In this document: positions 51,230-62,043 of the stretch, piece by piece
How positions within the stretch are numbered: the first letter of the stretch is position 1
How the letters are laid out: each line of letters begins with the position of its first letter
NCBI GenBank assembly: GCA_016617855.1
Contig: JAECUM010001903.1
Coordinates: forward strand, 44,662-108,661
DNA from: Megalonaias nervosa
Taxonomy: Eukaryota; Mollusca; Bivalvia; Unionida; Unionidae
Direction of reading: 5' to 3'
Length of the DNA stretch: 64,000 bases
Notes under the pieces: model-generated
What the model was told of the DNA's origin: nothing
The model's input: only the letters and a program-made list of their open reading frames with translations
Databases searched by the model: none
Program-made: the position numbers and the translations under genes

Positions 51230-51697
51230 ATGGACTTGATGAAACGACTTGCTGATATAATCGCGGACGATAATTTTACAGCGCGAGATGCTACAGTCGT
51301 AGATAAATACAACTCGGTTGATTACACAGAGGATGACATTCTACTTAACAACGACGACGAACAAAACGAGATTGTAGGTGTTGTTGATAAAACAAATTAC
51401 AGCAGACCGACAACCGGCAGGTATAATGTAAAATATCATATCACAAAGAAAATTTTGAAATTTAATTTTACAGTAGATGAAAATCAGTCGTTTTGGCGGC
51501 TGATAAAACCCTTTTTAAACATTAGAATTCCAGACCGACAGAAAAATATAAAATTTGATTTTATATTTGTCAAGATATTTAACCTAATGACGATATCTGA
51601 CGATCGCAGACAGTATCTAATATCGTTATGTGAGCCAATAAAATATAAATCTGTCAAACGTAAGTACGAGGAAATCTACAAAAACATTATTTCATAA
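51230..51697 (+). CDS. Conserved Polinton protein of unknown role (copy 2)
   Basis: 155 residues, intact. MDLMKRLADI at the start, an acidic linker with DDILLNNDDE, then the conserved half YSRPTTGRYNVKYHI, FWRLIKPFLNIRIP, FDFIFVKIFNLMT and KRKYEEIYKNIIS. It lacks the 45-residue repetitive insert of the Polinton 1 copy. The strong match of the C-terminal 120 residues, while neighbours have decayed, suggests functional constraint before inactivation. Its 3' end overlaps the integrase gene by 11 bp, convergent. Confidence 0.75.
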   Translation: MDLMKRLADIIADDNFTARDATVVDKYNSVDYTEDDILLNNDDEQNEIVGVVDKTNYSRPTTGRYNVKYHITKKILKFNFTVDENQSFWRLIKPFLNIRIPDRQKNIKFDFIFVKIFNLMTISDDRRQYLISLCEPIKYKSVKRKYEEIYKNIIS

Positions 51698-52405
51698 TTT
51701 GTTTGGTTGGTACCCAACTATTAAATTTATCGCCATAACCGCGCCACTTGACAAGGCTTTTATTACCTTTTATCCTGATAACTTTTTCAATAACAAACAT
51801 ATCTTGCTCAGTTTTTTGTAGTTCCTGCTCGTAAAAACTACCAATTACAGGCTCACCCAATAAATCCTTCATCGCGTATGTTACAGGCATTATCAGTAAA
51901 ACTTTATCAACAACAAATACTTCTTCGCTCCAGCTTGGGGTAAATCCTTTTTCAAATGTTTTTTTCGTCACAGAAATTCTAACTTTATCACCAACTTCAC
52001 ATTTATATCTGCGGTACATGTTATCATTTGCTAATATTGGATTTTTAATTGCATCATTTGGCGACATTTTTATTGATCTGTGTTTTGTGTTATTATAAAC
52101 CGCTCCGGTGGCCTAGTGGTTAGAGCGTCCGCCTCGGATGCGGGAGGTCGCGGGTTTGATCCCCGGCCGAGTCATACCAAAGACTTTAAAAAATGGTACT
52201 AACAGCTGCATCGCTTGGCGCTCAGCATTAAGAGGTTAGTGTTAGGACTGGTCGGCCTGGTGTCAGGATAATGTGACTGGGTGGGACATCATGCCACATG
52301 TCTGCGGCATGATGCCCCAGTGCTAGACATCACTACAAACTGTCACACTGCAGACATCGTAGCGATATGACTGAAAAATTTTTAAAGCTACGTTAAAAAT
52401 CTAAA

Positions 52406-52456
<51 letters not shown>

Positions 52457-53399
52457 GTGTTATTATATTTGTCAATAATTTGTGAAAGATCGTCAATATA
52501 TTTATTTGTATTTTTAGCTGTCAAATGTTTATGTATCAGCTCGTTTAGTTTACGATAAAATCTTTCGACGACCACGCTTTGTCCCTCATTTCCTGTAACA
52601 TATTCTTTATGTTATTTTGTTCCAAAAAATGCTCAAATGTTTATTAAAAAACTCCGCTCCGTGATCAGTCCAAATTTTATTTGGTTTTCTTTCCGTACTT
52701 GTTATTATCTGTTTTAACGCATCAGTCATAGATGTTCCTGTTTTGTCCGAAACTGGTACACTAAACGCGTATTTACTAAAAACGTAAATAACGTTAAACA
52801 AGTATTTCTTATTATCATTAAACTTAGCAAGATTTGAGACATCTACTAAATCTATTGCCCAGATATCATCAACGGCATTTGCGATAACGTTGCGTCGCGG
52901 AAACTTTTTTTTTTTAGGTTTATGTAATTCAGCTGCAAGATCATCATACAATTCTTTTCCAAGACCTAACTTATATTTTGTTCTTATCATTCCTTGAACT
53001 AACCTCTATCAAATCGTTCTCTCATATTTACAGGTTTCATATCACGTAGTTCATCTAGCATTACCTTATCACAGCCAGGCTTATCTTGCTCATTATCACG
53101 ATAACAGATATCATGACGCATTGCTATTGTATCAACTTGATTATAAGGCTCTTGTCCTGGTAATGGATTATCGTTTCGTCCAACTGTTTGTCCAACTGTT
53201 TGTCCAGTGGATTGCACGGCCCAGTGTATTTGTAGCCAGGCAATATCCATCCTCCTTTTGGTTTTGGTAATTTTCCAATAAATTTGTGGTTGTCAATACC
53301 GCTGCCAATTACCTCACTTCGATTGCATGATTGACAGTATGTAACAATTTTATCTTGTTCGATACAAAGATCTTTATCACAATTACAATTACATTTCAT
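51687..53399 (-). pseudogene. Zinc-knuckle/PLA2/integrase/chromodomain fusion (Polinton 2)
   Basis: It starts MKCNCNCDKDLC at 53,399. Cysteine-rich N-terminus, PLA2 calcium loop YKYTGPCNPL, a small in-frame expansion of DKQLDKQLDE, AMRHDICYRD (active site), then after a frameshift near 52,995 GLGKELYDDLAAELHKP leads without a stop into the integrase core WAIDLVDV and WTDHGAEFF (52,607-52,990). This open join shows PLA2 and integrase are one protein. A SINE (52,098-52,456) splits the catalytic core after the Glu region (VVERFYRKLNE). The chromodomain VKWRGYGDKFNSW is at the C-terminus. Confidence 0.88.
52098..52456 (+). mobile_element. tRNA-derived SINE (family 2) with (CA)n tail, inside the integrase
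   Basis: Head: GGTGGCCTAGTGGTTAGAGC (A box) and GGGTTTGATCCC (B box); body with GGCGCTCAGCATTAAGAGGT, GGACTGGTCGGCCTGGTGTC and TCGTAGCGATATGACTG; tail (CA)n. GTGTTATTATA at 52,087-52,097 is repeated at 52,457-52,467 as the target duplication. Insertion postdates Polinton 2 arrival. A sister copy lies inverted at 62,511-62,885. Confidence 0.93.
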
Positions 53400-53598
53400 T
53401 TTATTTTTTAATCGTCGACAAAAATATTTGTCAGTAAAAAAGATATTATTATAAATCTGAAAATAATTGATAAATTTTGACAAAATTGTTTTTTTTTCTA
53501 AATTATTTTTGGTTTAAAAGCCTGTTCTTTTTTAAAGGAAAATGATTAAAAAAATCAAAGAAAATCAGTCCTATTTCTTATTTTTTAAGGGTCCAAAC
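53400..53598. other. Leader region and decayed sequence between PLA2 and zinc-ribbon genes
   Basis: AT-rich sequence with no frame of note. In Polinton 1 the two genes are only 37 bp apart, so most of this is insertion-related. Confidence 0.4.
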
Positions 53599-53780
53599 CT
53601 CGAGGGATTTTATACTTGATTTTTTCATTTTTTTTTTATAAAAACGAAAAACTTTAGTCCAAATTTCTTATTATTGGTTGATATTTTGTTTGTTTTTGTT
53701 GATTTTTGATGATTTTTTTAGTAAGAGATTATAAAAGTTATCAAAAAAATCTTAAAAATCAAGTATAAAATCCCTCGAAG
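53599..53780. repeat. Small inverted-repeat insertion
   Basis: Arms CTCGAGGGATTTTATACTTG (53,599 onward) and its near-complement ending at 53,780 (CAAGTATAAAATCCCTCGAA) bound about 182 bp of AT-rich DNA. It separates the two halves of the zinc-ribbon gene region, so it is a MITE-like insertion. Confidence 0.6.
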
Positions 53781-53916
53781 CCAGTTGTCGATTTCAGAAA
53801 CACACTTTTTTCTACCACAAACAACGCTTTTTAACATTATTCTATTATTTTTTTTTTCCCGTTATCTCATCCTTATTTTCTGTTTTAGTTTTACATTTGA
53901 GACAATATGTTGACAT
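53781..53916 (-). pseudogene. Zinc-ribbon protein remnant (Polinton 2)
   Basis: It begins MSTYCLKCKTKTENKD at 53,916 and reaches a VVCGRKK knuckle in a shifted frame before being cut at the inverted-repeat insertion. Homologue of 18,104-18,298. Role as for that gene; this copy is dead. Confidence 0.65.
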
Positions 53917-53926
53917 ATTCCTTAGT

Positions 53927-54465
53927 TTAGATAAAATTAATTACAATCTCATCATTTGCGTGAGAAGGTTGCTTGTCAAATTGCAAAATAATCTTTAAAA
54001 AATCAGAACATCCGGAGTTTTCACTTGGGGACATCTGTCGGATAAACATAATGCAATAATAACCACAAGCAGATGTTCCAACCAGCTGTAGTTGATTAGA
54101 CGAGTAAAATGTTTTTATAAATTTTTTAGAAATATATTTTTTTTATAAGATCACTCGGAGGAAGTCCGAACGAATCAAAATAATTATTATCGCAGACAGC
54201 AACCCAGTGAGTGCCGGATCCATCATTAAAGTTTTGTATATTTACAACGCACGAACCGCCTGCTGGTATATTATGTAATTCGTCTTTAGAGTATATTCCA
54301 CGAAATCAGACAATGTCATTCAATTTTTCAATTATATCAAAATTACTCAACGGCGTCTGCTGCCTGGTAGAGTCATTCCATGTCTTATCCCTAGCAAATT
54401 TGGAATTAAACTGCCTGCTAACCCTGCTAAAAGTGGAGCGAAAGGAATAATTCCTCCTTGTTTTG
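53927..54465 (-). pseudogene. Adenain-like cysteine protease (Polinton 2)
   Basis: Catalytic segments are present: GTHWVAVCDN (His), YFDSFGLPP (Asp), and GTSACGYYCIMF (Cys) after a frameshift near 54,120-54,160. An in-frame stop lies in the segment equivalent to VVGFRG of the other copy (near 54,307). The N-terminal part again overlaps a second open frame with GGIIPFAPLLAGLAG, as in Polinton 1. It would have processed virion precursors. Confidence 0.88.
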
Positions 54466-54529
54466 TTTTTCTTGGCGCTCGCAGCGTTTTGTTTACTTTT
54501 TTTAAGATTTTGTCGCTTTGGCTGGCATT

Positions 54530-54946
54530 TTATTTTTTATTGTTGCATGACATTTGTTTGATACCATCGCCTGATACCGCTTTTTTAGTTGCTCCAGATA
54601 CTACCCCTGACGCTGCTGCTAGTCCCAGTGTTCCTAGTACAGGTAAAAGTTTCGGTATTGCGCTAGCTATTACAGAAAATGCTGGTCCAAAAAATCCGCC
54701 ATATTTTGACATCGCTGTTATTTGTGCAACAGACAGTTTGAGAACAAAAGGTTTTCCCTGATTAAGTTTATTGATTTGCTGTTGCGTTAACATTACTTTC
54801 ACTGCAGAGACTTTGTCAGTCTCCGGAGACTTTGTCTCTGGGGATATCATTACAGAGACAGAATTACGTTTGGCAACCGCTGCTGATAATTTTTTAATTT
54901 GACCGGGCGTTAGGTATATTTCTCTGGTTGTGTATTCCGTTTTCAT
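54530..54946 (-). CDS. Minor virion protein with hydrophobic C-terminus (copy 2)
   Basis: 138 residues, intact. MKTEYTTREIYLTPGQIKKL, MLTQQQINKLNQGKPF and LKLSVAQITAM, then GGFFGPAFSVIASAIPKLL and AAASGVVSGATKKAV. It matches 18,948-19,355 over its whole length. Order capsid-minor protein-protease is the same in both elements. Probably an internal virion or membrane-active component; not proven. Confidence 0.75.
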   Translation of the reverse strand: MKTEYTTREIYLTPGQIKKLSAAVAKRNSVSVMISPETKSPETDKVSAVKVMLTQQQINKLNQGKPFVLKLSVAQITAMSKYGGFFGPAFSVIASAIPKLLPVLGTLGLAAASGVVSGATKKAVSGDGIKQMSCNNKK

Positions 54947-54963
54947 TTATACTTGTTTGTTAG

Positions 54964-56382
54964 ATTAAACTTGGACAGTCATCTTTCCCTTGATCGCATC
55001 AATTGTCAAAAATCTATCACTGACAACTAACGCATATACGTTATACTGTTCGGCTGGCAATACGCCAAGCGTCCAAGTGACTTCAGTATCAACTGTCGAT
55101 CAAATAACTTGTTCGGAATGCTTGAATATGTCAAAATAAAAGATAGGATACAGTGATCGAAATTCCTCTACTGATATCTGAGATCCACTGTCCGCGTCCT
55201 GATATTTTTGCATCGCCTCCATAAGGTACATATACGGCCAAGAGATGTTTCTGGTGGCGTCCACGGCAAAATTGCATTCGATTGCACGTTCGGGATATTG
55301 TTTAGAATTTACTCTAACAAAGATTCGTCTGACGTCTGGGTTATCAAATACGGAGTTGTTCATTTCTTGATCATTACGACGTGGCTGTCGTTGAAATACA
55401 GCGAACAAATGTCGAGGTAATTGTTCACTTGACGTAGTTGTAACACGCCAGGTGTAATCAGTTGCATTAGGAATTGCTGTTTGGTAAATTCTGTTTTGCT
55501 GAAAATATATCTTTTTCGTGTAAGCGGTCAATAATGATTCGAGTTCCATCGTTTTGGCTACCTACGAGACAATTCGTGGCATCCACAGCGCTAATAGCAA
55601 ACTGTCCTTCAGCCACACCAGCGGCGTGTATTATACAATCGTTTTGATCAGCTCGATCTAAAATAAGTGTATGCTTTATTCCGCGAAAAACATTGTTATA
55701 TTCGCGGCAAAATCCAAATATTGTACTTAACGGAAGCATCATCGTTATTTGTTGAGATTCTGCGGCAAATGCTTTTCGTTTGGCATATCCTGCATTATAC
55801 TGATGTCGTCGTATATTTGTAACGGCTGATCTTATTGCGTCTCCAATATCAGCAACTGCATTACCAGCGGGATTAGCGATTAGATTATTATTATCTGGGC
55901 CAGGAACACCAGCACCAGTACGAAACTCGCTTGAAACAGCTGTCCCAAATGAGGTATCTTTAAACCACATCATATCTGTGGCCACTGATCTCGAATAATC
56001 ATAGCTGAACAAGACGATATTTAGTATTGTACTCGCTATAGGCAAGTGCATTGAAATATCTTCCACGGTTTGATTAGCCAGTTGGTACCGTGCGCTTTTA
56101 AATAAACTCCAACCGTTATTGACAAATGCAAAAATTTCTGCACCAGCTGCAATATCACCGCCTATCGCAGTTAATAATTGACCACGTGCTTCTAACACTG
56201 CCTTGTACGGCAATAGAAACACGTCCTCGTCTCTTGTGTTAAAAATTCTGACGCCAGGTTTATTTGGTTCGTTTGAGTTTTCGTCGAGATACTCAATGTA
56301 CTCGAGTTCTGTCACTGTGTCGTCGGTATATTTCCAAAAATCCACCAACAATTTTTCTTCTATAAATTTTTTTTTGTCTCAT
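54964..56382 (-). pseudogene. MCP: Major capsid protein fused to the start of the core-like gene (Polinton 2)
   Basis: Polinton capsid motifs are clear: PLSTIFGFCREYNNVFRGIKH, DADSGSQISVEEFRSLYPIF, NGWSLFKSARYQLANQTVED. A frameshift sits near 55,560 and a stop near 55,100. The 5' end is unusual: a deletion joins MRQKKIYRRKIVGGF, the start of the core-like gene (at 56,382), to the capsid gene at codon about 14 (DDTVTELEY), but not in one frame. The region corresponds to 20,787-21,178 in Polinton 1, so about 380 bp are missing. Confidence 0.9.
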
Positions 56383-56422
56383 CTTTGTTATTAAATTAGG
56401 TTTACAAAATTTACGCTTACAA

Positions 56423-57120
56423 TCACGAAGTGATCGCGCGTAGGTGTAAGTAATACATGACAATTTCATTGTTAAGATCTATTTGTCGTCCTGATTGATC
56501 TGTTAGTTGCATTGTTATGCTGGTTATTTGATTTTCAGGAGTAATCGGATAGTATATTATTTGTCGAGGAGTAATTTGCATTAGTGACCCAGGCGGGACA
56601 TCTGGTGAAAAACTATAGGTTGTTTGACCTTGAGTTCCTAAAGCTGAATAAGACCCTAATGCAACAGAGCAATTAATCAATATCGTGTTTACTTGTGTTA
56701 TGTTATCTGGCAGATCTCCGTTATATGATACACTTTGTTCTGCAATACTGCCGGATTGTTGGTTTTTAAAACCTAATAATGATGCGATACTAGTCGCTGG
56801 TGAAAAATCGATTATCAAATTATTTTTTAATGTGATTCTGACTCGTAGCGTATTATGGCTTGGAGATAATTCAAAATTGTCTGCGGCAGTGTATTTTGTT
56901 ATCAACTCTAACTGATACCCAAGCACCAAAATTAAATGTAAAGTCGTCATTGACGTTTAATTTTACATTTGTCATAGAATGCCATACCGTAGCAGAAATT
57001 TATCCGATTTCGTACTGTTTATTCAGATCTAGTATTATTGGTGAATTATAGTGGACAGAAAAGTTTGCGCTGTTACTCGTTGTTTGTGACGAGTCGAGTA
57101 ATAATGTTGTTGACGTTTAT
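56423..57120 (-). pseudogene. Penton/minor capsid protein (Polinton 2)
   Basis: The C-terminal 175 residues are open (56,423-56,950): NFELSPSHNTLRV, ITQVNTILINCSVAL, SPDVPPGSLMQITPRQIIYYP, QLTDQSGRQIDLNNE. The N-terminal part (TSTTLLLDSSQTT at about 57,110) carries a stop near 57,000, a frameshift or deletion near 56,930, and no start codon at the expected place. Single-jelly-roll vertex protein by family. Homologue of 21,212-21,970. Confidence 0.85.
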
Positions 57121-57130
57121 ATAAAAGTTG

Positions 57131-58194
57131 TTAGATAAGATCGCATTGTAAAATTTCGTACTCGTCTGATGTTAGTAATCCGCTCAATCTAAAATGATCT
57201 AGTATATCAATAATTTCATTGTCGATTTCCGTACTTTTATTACCAGCTTCTTTTGATGTTATTAATAACAATAGTCTGTCAACTAGTTCAGCATTTCATG
57301 TAAAAAAATTTATACCTGTTCCAGATTTGTTCTCTGGTAAACTTTTATCTCGTTCGCTTTCATACTTATCAAATAGTCTTTTGAAATTCCAATCTTTACC
57401 ATAATCTTCTTTTCTAGTTCTGTACTGATTTGCTGTTTTAAATATCATTTCAGCAATAACTCCGTCTCTCATTTTACCCACCATAGCCAACATTTCTCTA
57501 TTTGTCCTAGCTTCTTTAAGCGCCTCTAAAGCTTTAAAAGAATCATTAATTTTATCGTTTAAAATTATTTGTAGTTTTTTATAATCATCATCACTCCATT
57601 TTCGAATGTTATTAAGTTTGTCTTTTGTCAGATATTTTTGAATAAACTCAAAATATTCGGAATCACCTATTCCTGACAAAGCTTGTTTTCTGTAAAATCT
57701 TATCTTTCCTTGAAGAGACATTACTTCTACGGTAGCTTCTGTTGCTCTTTTTTGTTCCTCAGCTAATTTCTTAGTTTGTATTCATATATCTTCTATCAAA
57801 TTCTTTAACTCGTCCGGATTAATTGTTGATGTTGCTATTTCTTGCTGAAGTGCAAGAGGGTTGTTCATTAATCTGTCAAATTCAGCCTGTCGTGCAACAG
57901 GATCAGCAATGTTTTCACAAGTCCTTCTACAAGTTTTTTAGTTTCCTCTTTTGATCTTTCTCCAAGTAAACCTAACAGACCTTTTTCTTGTAATGTTTTT
58001 TGTTCTTCTGAAGATAATGCTGATATTTCTGGTTGTTTGCCAAGTACTGCTTCAGTAATAGGTTTAAGAAAACTAGCGGCTGTTTCTTCTGCTTGAACTT
58101 GTCCTCGAGGAGCTTCTTCTACTTTTGTCTTAAAAGCAGCTCGAGTTGTAATAAATTTTTTTAGTAATGCAATTTTTTGTTGAAGCTTGTCCAT
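57131..58194 (-). pseudogene. Helical virion protein (Polinton 2)
   Basis: Starts MDKLQQKIALLKKF at 58,194 and is open through RGQVQAEE, KPITEAVLGKQPEI and LLGLLGERSKEE. A frameshift near 57,915 and a stop near 57,782 break it; 57,296-57,721 is open again (GKIRFYRKQAL, KDWNFKRLFDKYE), and after a stop near 57,297 the conserved C-terminus IDNEIIDILDHFRLSGLLT follows to 57,131. Homologue of 21,984-23,035. No enzyme motif. Confidence 0.65.
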
Positions 58195-58225
58195 TGTTTA
58201 CTTTTTTACGCTTTATAAAATTCGT

Positions 58226-58900
58226 CTATAGAAATGTGTCGATATAACAACGAAACATCTTAGCTGGATCACGCGCTAGTTTATCAAATAAAAAGAAATT
58301 GTATTTGTCTTTGGTTGCTTGATGATATAGTTCAATAAATTTATCTTTTGTTACATCACCACATTGCTCCTTTGCAATATTTCGAACATCAACATTATCT
58401 AGTCCGGGAAATAATATAAAACATCCCGTATTTCGCCTAATAAATCTGTCAACGTTATAAAATCCTTGCGCTTGGTAAATCGAATTACATTTTTTGTTAC
58501 GTGATAATGAAAAATACGACTTAATCTTATTCATGTCCACGTTGTTTAGCAGAATATCCTCAAATACAATTATTTTATGTTCGGACGAATTAAGTTCGTC
58601 AACTGGAATTAATTCCTCTGGTTGTTTTATCAAAAATATATCATCGCCAGCGTCAAGCTCATCACGAAGCTTATCGTTGTACTCGCTCAATAATTCGTAT
58701 TTATCTTGTTGTGGGTTAACTGTGTAAATATATACCTTATCGTAGTTGAAGTTATCGTTGAGTAAGAGATTTAATAATAGCTTTGTTTTACCAGAGCCTG
58801 TACGACCAACAGTAAGATAATGACAATCTGGAAGTTCATTATTATGTTTATGTTTGAGTAATCGTTCGGTATCAAAATTTAATATCGATGACTTCGCCAT
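58226..58900 (-). CDS. Packaging ATPase, FtsK/HerA type (Polinton 2)
   Basis: 224 residues, intact. Walker A TVGRTGSGKTKLLLNLLL at residues 30-47, Walker B HKIIVFEDILL near 107, and SIYQAQGFYNVDRFIRRN. More than 85% of residues appear identical to the Polinton 1 copy by eye. It would translocate the genome into capsids. The fibre gene diverges with an 18-bp gap if its first ATG is used. Confidence 0.9.
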   Translation of the reverse strand: MAKSSILNFDTERLLKHKHNNELPDCHYLTVGRTGSGKTKLLLNLLLNDNFNYDKVYIYTVNPQQDKYELLSEYNDKLRDELDAGDDIFLIKQPEELIPVDELNSSEHKIIVFEDILLNNVDMNKIKSYFSLSRNKKCNSIYQAQGFYNVDRFIRRNTGCFILFPGLDNVDVRNIAKEQCGDVTKDKFIELYHQATKDKYNFFLFDKLARDPAKMFRCYIDTFL

Positions 58901-58917
58901 TATTGTTATATAATTTT

Positions 58918-60210
58918 ATGTCATATAATTTATATAATTTGACCTATTACACAAAGTTTGGAACAGCACTTACAGGATCTGTTTCCGCTGACGAACCAAT
59001 AATAACTGATACAGCATCATTAGTATAAAACAAAAAACCGGCGATACAATGACAGAACATGTATTTATGTCAAATCAACGAGTACTAGGTTTAGAGACAA
59101 ATTATCCGCCACCAACGGTCGATCTTACTCAAGCGGTAAGTTACTCACAACTTAAATCTGTCGACAATAATAAACTATCATTGACAGGAGGAACTTTAAG
59201 CGGTAACTTGGATATGTCAGGAAAAAAATTTTATAAATTTGGAAACCGCATATCCACCAGCAAACTTAAATCAAACACAAGCTGTAAGTTATTTACACTT
59301 GAAGTATGTGGATGGCAACAAGCTTGACAAAACCGGTGGAACGGTTACAGGTAGTGTTAACATGTCCAGCAAAAACATTATTGGGTTGGAAACTGCCTAT
59401 CCACCAGCAAATGTTGATAATACACAAGCTATAAGTTGTGCGCAACTAAAATCTGTTGACGATAACAAGCTTGATAAAGCTGGCGACACAATGACAGGTA
59501 ATCTGACAATAAGCAATAACTCAAAAATAACTGGATTACCGGCAACCTCGCCACCAGCTGATGAGACTGATGCTATTAGTTACGCTCAGTTAAAAGAAGA
59601 ACTCACCCCGTATTTAAAACGATCCGGTGGACCAATGTCAGGCAATATAAATATGAGAAACAATACAATAACGGCATATGTTCCAGTTAACCCTAATGAT
59701 CTGACAAATAAAGCGTATGTTGACGGTAAAATTAGTAGTGGTATAAAACGAACTAAAAACAATGTTGGGTATATTCCAACACTTTTTAAGGCAACTGACA
59801 ACCGAGTTGGGTTTGAGTTAAGCGCATCGACACATTATCCGGAAAATTATCCTCATTACGCTTTCTCTGATAGACAGGAATGGACGACAAACGGAGAAGA
59901 CAAAAACTTTTGGATTAAAATTAAATGTCCCATTGCAGTCGCTATTTGGCAATTTCATTTGCGCGGTCGATTAAACTCTAGTGTTGGGCAAATTTATAAT
60001 TGGCGATTGGAGGGATCAAACGATTATATCAACTGGACAACATTTTATAGCACAGAGAAAACGTATATCTCAACAACACAATACTTTACGATTCCTGCTG
60101 CAAATACCGTTAACAAGTACTTGTATTTTCGAGTTTATGTTGTCGCTGCTGAAAATCAGTTTCCGGGATTGACAGCATTTCAAATATATACACTCAATGA
60201 TCAAATTTAA
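58918..60210 (+). pseudogene. Fibre-like protein with discoidin-type head (Polinton 2)
   Basis: N-terminal TYYTKFGTALTG, then shaft repeats with LGLETNYPP, QAVSYSQLKSVDNNKL, TGGTLSGNLDMSG and KAGDTMTGNLTIS at about 40-residue spacing. Frameshifts near 59,020 and 59,240 divide the shaft; 59,239-60,210 is open. The head has NYPHYAFSDRQEWTTNGED, WQFHLRGRL, NWRLEGSNDYINWTTFYS and LYFRVYV, a pattern like F5/8 type C (discoidin) domains. Such a domain usually binds glycans or lipids. Cell attachment is the expected role. Confidence 0.8.
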
Positions 60211-60227
60211 TCTAATGCTATAAAATA

Positions 60228-61541
60228 ATGTCAGAACCACCAATTATAACAGTTGCGAGAGAATTTTATGATAATATTTTTAACCCAGACAAAGATATTA
60301 TTGGAGCAAGTGTTGGATATGATAAACGATACAGAGAAACAATCCAAAATATTAAAAAAAAGTTAGCATTGAACCATCAAACAATCCAGATTCTGGAGAT
60401 AATTATAGTAATTTTCTTCGCGTTATGCATATACGAGGACCACAACTAATAATGCAATAAGAAGCTTTGACATTATAAGCGAATACTGTCACCCTGATGG
60501 TTGTCTAGAAGAGCAAAAACAAGTTGAAACCCTGCTTAAAAAAATATTGCTTGAGTTTAATTCGAATAATGCTGAGTTGATAATTGGAACAGGCCTGTTA
60601 CAAGCACGAGCTCATGGTGGAACAGCGCAGGAAGAAAAACGAATAAACGAAATTTACGGTCGTCTTGAGGTACTAGATAATTCTAGGTCACTAGGAATAA
60701 GAAGAAACAAGTTAATCGATAGCTTTGAAAAACGAAAATTTTTTAATCATCTTGATATGTACTACTACGACAAAGAAACCCTAGTTAAGGTTATTAGCAT
60801 GACGGCAGATAGGGAATTAATTATTAAAGTGTACTCGAACGCAATTTTACCAATGATACGTAAAAAACCAGAATTCGATCCGATTATTGTTAATAGATCT
60901 CTAGAGATAATCAAAGATTTACACAAGGAAATTAATTTTTTAATTGATTCTTGGCGAGAATTTTTTCTTGAAGAAGTCAAACAAATAAAGTTGGAAGAAA
61001 AAGTTGATTCTTATTACGATATCAGTGGAGAAAGTGATGTTCCACTTCCATCGCTCCAACGCTCTAAACAATTATCATTGCGAAATTATTACAATGAAAT
61101 TGAGAAAATACTCACAAAACCGTACGAAAAATTAATGTCAAAAGTAGCTTCTGTTATTGGTTTTCTCACAAGTGACGAAGACAGACTCCGAAAGGTAATG
61201 TTAATAAATGTTGTAGTCACATACGCAATTATCAGACAGTATCTTGTTCTCAAAAATTTTACGTTGGATCAAATAAGTTTGGTACTCGGATTTATTGATG
61301 AAACAGAAAGAGAATATGGTAATTTGGTAAATAAACAGATTTGTATGAACGTGAGGTAGAAAACACGTTTGATTCATACAGTTGGTTAAAGAAAAATGAG
61401 GTACTAACAGATGAACGATATAAGGATACTTCGTCAGATGTTTGTGACAAGTATAGAGATTTTATAGCTGATCCTAACAATAATAAGGTTCGTGAATTTC
61501 TTGATTCGATTGTTGGTACTAGAGTTTTTAATATTGTATAA
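60228..61541 (+). pseudogene. Long helical accessory protein (Polinton 2)
   Basis: About 430 codons in three frames (breaks near 60,440-60,530 and 61,340). MSEPPIITVAREFYDNIFNP at the start, YCHPDGCLEEQKQVE, a long open central part (60,547-61,359) with PSLQRSKQLSLRNYYNEIEK and LVLKNFTLDQISLVLGFIDE, ending with FLDSIVGTRVFNIV. Helix-rich, acidic and basic alternating, no signal peptide, no known domain. It directly follows the discoidin-type fibre in both elements that have that fibre and is missing where the fibre head differs, so it may be functionally linked to the fibre (inference). Confidence 0.65.
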
Positions 61542-61564
61542 AAATTGTAAGCAAATATTGTATA

Positions 61565-62043
61565 ATGAAAAAACAGGTCGTCGATTTCAATCATATTTCA
61601 GAAGAAATTCCAAAACAAGATGTTGACGCACTAATGCAATATTACAAATTTTATCATAAAAACCTCTGGTGTGTAAAACAATGTTATAAGTATTACTGTA
61701 GAATACTTCGAGTAATATCATATTTACCACTGCTCATGACAAGCTCTGGTATAATCTCAAGTGGAGCATCATTAAACCCGTTTTTATTAATAATATCTAG
61801 TGTTGGTGTTTCTCTTGCGACAGCGTGTAAGAAAATTGAGCCTCGATTTGAGACCAAAAAAATGCTTGTAAAACAGCAAGTATCACTTATAAAAAATTAC
61901 TTGATCAGATACGATCTTATTTGCGAGGCGTAAAATATGATATGGACGATTTAATACGCGAGTTTCGTATTATTGACAGTATGTTAACAGATATTCTGCC
62001 AATGAGAGTCAGCAGGTATGAAAAATATCATAAAATATGGTGA
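61565..62043 (+). pseudogene. Two-helix membrane protein (Polinton 2)
   Basis: Starts MKKQVVDFNHISEEIPKQD. Hydrophobic segments ISYLPLLMTSSGIISS and LNPFLLIISSVGVSLATA, then a frameshift in an A-run near 61,858, then KLLDQIRSYLRGVKYDM and MLTDILPMRVSRYEKYH to the stop at 62,043. The last codons already lie in the terminal repeat. Homologue of 24,932-25,419. Membrane or pore role is inference. Confidence 0.65.
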
